DNA from: Dromaius novaehollandiae
Lineage: Eukaryota; Chordata; Aves; Casuariiformes; Dromaiidae
Length of the DNA stretch: 64,000 nucleotides
Direction: 5' to 3'
NCBI RefSeq assembly: GCF_036370855.1
Contig: NC_088102.1
Location: 39,469,835 to 39,533,834, forward strand
Shown: positions 62,661 through 64,000 of the stretch, piece by piece
Numbering within the stretch: position 1 is the first letter of the stretch
Layout: every line of letters begins with the position of its first letter
The notes under the pieces: model-generated
What the model was told of the DNA's origin: nothing
Seen by the model: the letters and a program-made list of their open reading frames with translations, nothing else
Database searches by the model: none
Program-made: the position numbers and the translations under genes

Positions 62661-62708
62661 GTTCTGTAACTGATAAACCATCAAGCCAGGGTAACTCAGG
62701 AAGGAAAG
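62661..62708 (+). CDS. SMOC1: SMOC1 exon 5: short linker exon after the first thyroglobulin domain
   Basis: Forty-eight bases: completes Gly164, then encodes SVTDKPSSQGNSGRK (residues 165-179) and the first base of the next codon, expected to be Asp as in other SMOC1 proteins. The segment is hydrophilic, Ser/Gly/Lys rich, and links the first thyroglobulin domain to the SMOC-specific region. Acceptor CCCTTTAG, donor GTGAGT (perfect consensus). The exon is a multiple of three with the same phase (1) on both sides, so skipping it would keep the frame. Confidence 0.93.
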
Positions 62709-64000
62709 GTGAGTGGAGTCCTGTGCTCCAACAAGTTGTTTTGTAGTAACAGGTGCCCTGCCAAGTCCCTTGAGATAACTTAGAACTTGGATTTCTAAAC
62801 AGCTCTATGCGTGGGAGGCTTATGTGCCTCTAGACCTCCCCCATCAGCAGAAGAAAGATGATGGCAGTCTGTTTATGCATCACCCTGTGGAATAGAAAAC
62901 TATGTGCTCTGCTCTGTGCTCAACAGCTGACATGCAGTATATGAAAGCAGAGCCTCCCGAAGGAATGGTTGATACAAGACACCTTTGCTTGTTGACCTTG
63001 ATGTTAACTACTGAACATTGCCCAGTAAAATCCCTACAGAGTAGGGAGGCCAGCAGTATGACTAGTATGTTACTGGGAGTCAGAAGTGCCAATGTCATGG
63101 TTGTGGCCTTGGATGCATTGAAGGATTTTGTGTGTGTGCATGTGTGTGCCTTGCATAAAACCCTCTGGCCAGCTGGAGCAGAGTCAAATTAAACCCTGGG
63201 TGCTTCCAAAAATCTCACCCTTTTGTGCATTAGGCATTGGTCCTCCTTTGTCTTTCACTCTCCTCTTCAGTCCTTGCCTTTCCTGAGCAAGGCACTAGGT
63301 ATGTTGCTCCTCTCTTCCGGTATGTATGTGTAGCCCTTCCCTTTGTCCTCTGATCTGCATTCACTGAAGTCTTGGGAGAGGTGACTGCTGGAGTACACAT
63401 GGATGAGGAGGGAAGTTTGTCTTTAGGCCTTCTCTGCACCCTAATTTCTGCCATGTCGTCCTCCTCCTCCCTCTCCAGTGTCAACTTTTCAGTTTGTCTC
63501 CTTACTGCAGGAAAACTATGTTGAGTGCATCCTCACTCCTGCCAGTGAGAGTGAAGGCTATTTCCTGGGAGAAGTTCCTGTTTTGGTATCTGAAACAGGA
63601 TTTTTACTGTTAACTCTCTAAACCTCCTCCTGGCACTTCCAGTGCTCTTGGCACTTCAAAATGCATGAAAATGCCTACCTTGATGCCTAATCTTAATTTG
63701 AAAAACATATTCCACGCTGGGACTGTCAGTCAGGTCCTGAAAACACTTAAAAGGAATTGTAGATTGTTGAGCTCAGTGCAGTGCTGTATTTTGAATATAT
63801 TTCCATGTCTGCTCTCCAGTCAATTGTTTGTGTGTGCTAGCTTAGGAAAAAGTAGGGAGAAGAAAGATACAAAGAAAAATACTTAGTTAAGACTGAACAC
63901 TGAAACCTGTTTCTCATTTTAGATAAGGATGTGTGTCTGTAAACCTGTAATTATGTGTTAAACCTGACAACCTGTATAATTGGCACCTGAATGCATCGTT
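62709..64000 (+). other. SMOC1 intron 5, first 1.3 kb (continues beyond the window)
   Basis: Begins with GTGAGT. No exon is recognisable before the window edge; the next SMOC1 codons (acidic Asp-rich linker, then the SMOC-specific region) are not present in any frame here. A TGTG-rich patch at about 63128-63149 is the only simple sequence. No other gene or mobile element was seen. Confidence 0.88.

Larger units (their letters stand above)
317..64000 (+). other. SMOC1: SMOC1 gene, 5' portion (exons 1-5 of a longer gene, cut by the right window edge)
   Basis: Five exons splice into one continuous frame encoding, in order, a signal peptide, a Kazal/follistatin-like domain (six Cys), one thyroglobulin type-1 domain (six Cys, CWCV motif) and the beginning of a Ser/Gly/Lys linker. 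This is the N-terminal architecture of the SMOC branch of the SPARC/BM-40 family. The residues match remembered vertebrate SMOC1 rather than SMOC2: HRATGPR before intron 1, DAGQSKCRLERAQALEQAKK in exon 3, and SVTDKP...QGNSGRK in exon 5. The family encodes secreted matricellular glycoproteins of basement membranes that modulate BMP signalling. Human SMOC1 loss causes an eye and limb malformation syndrome. Missing here: the second thyroglobulin domain and the C-terminal EF-hand EC domain. The span is given from the start codon; the transcription start is not certain. Confidence 0.96.

Overview
The window is a stretch of vertebrate nuclear DNA, most likely from a bird. It has split genes with GT/AG introns, a CpG-island promoter at the left edge, long AT-leaning introns, and the typical 3' end of a CR1 retroposon. 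Repeat density is very low: one clear CR1 in 64 kb, no Alu- or B-type SINEs, and one compact LTR with alpharetrovirus-like layout. A crocodilian or turtle is a less likely alternative.

All supported coding sequence belongs to one gene on the + strand, the 5' part of SMOC1 (SPARC-related modular calcium-binding protein 1). The order is: CpG-island promoter and exon 1 with the signal peptide (1-421); a 41.0-kb first intron (422-41416); exon 2 with the Kazal/follistatin-like domain (41417-41588); a 7.6-kb intron; exon 3, first half of a thyroglobulin type-1 domain (49210-49322); a 10.6-kb intron; exon 4, second half of that domain (59915-60014); a 2.6-kb intron; exon 5, a short linker exon (62661-62708); and the start of intron 5, which runs off the right edge. 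The five exons join in one open frame of 179 codons plus one base, with intron phases 0, 1, 0, 1, 1. The second thyroglobulin domain, the SMOC-specific region and the calcium-binding EC domain must lie beyond base 64000.

The introns hold most of the non-coding interest. They contain a solo LTR with a perfect 6-bp target duplication in intron 1, a CR1 3' end in intron 3, and two relics of an ancient MIR/CORE-SINE-like family in opposite orientations. There are also several G/C homopolymers of 13-15 bases, three of them built as a T-run followed by exactly 13 G, a (CCCT)6 tract inside the exon 2 acceptor region, an AT microsatellite, and a few short near-perfect inverted repeats. I found no second protein-coding gene, tRNA, rRNA, CRISPR array or recognisable small RNA. 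Other open frames are short, lack domain signatures and fit chance. Nothing here looks like an undescribed multi-gene system.
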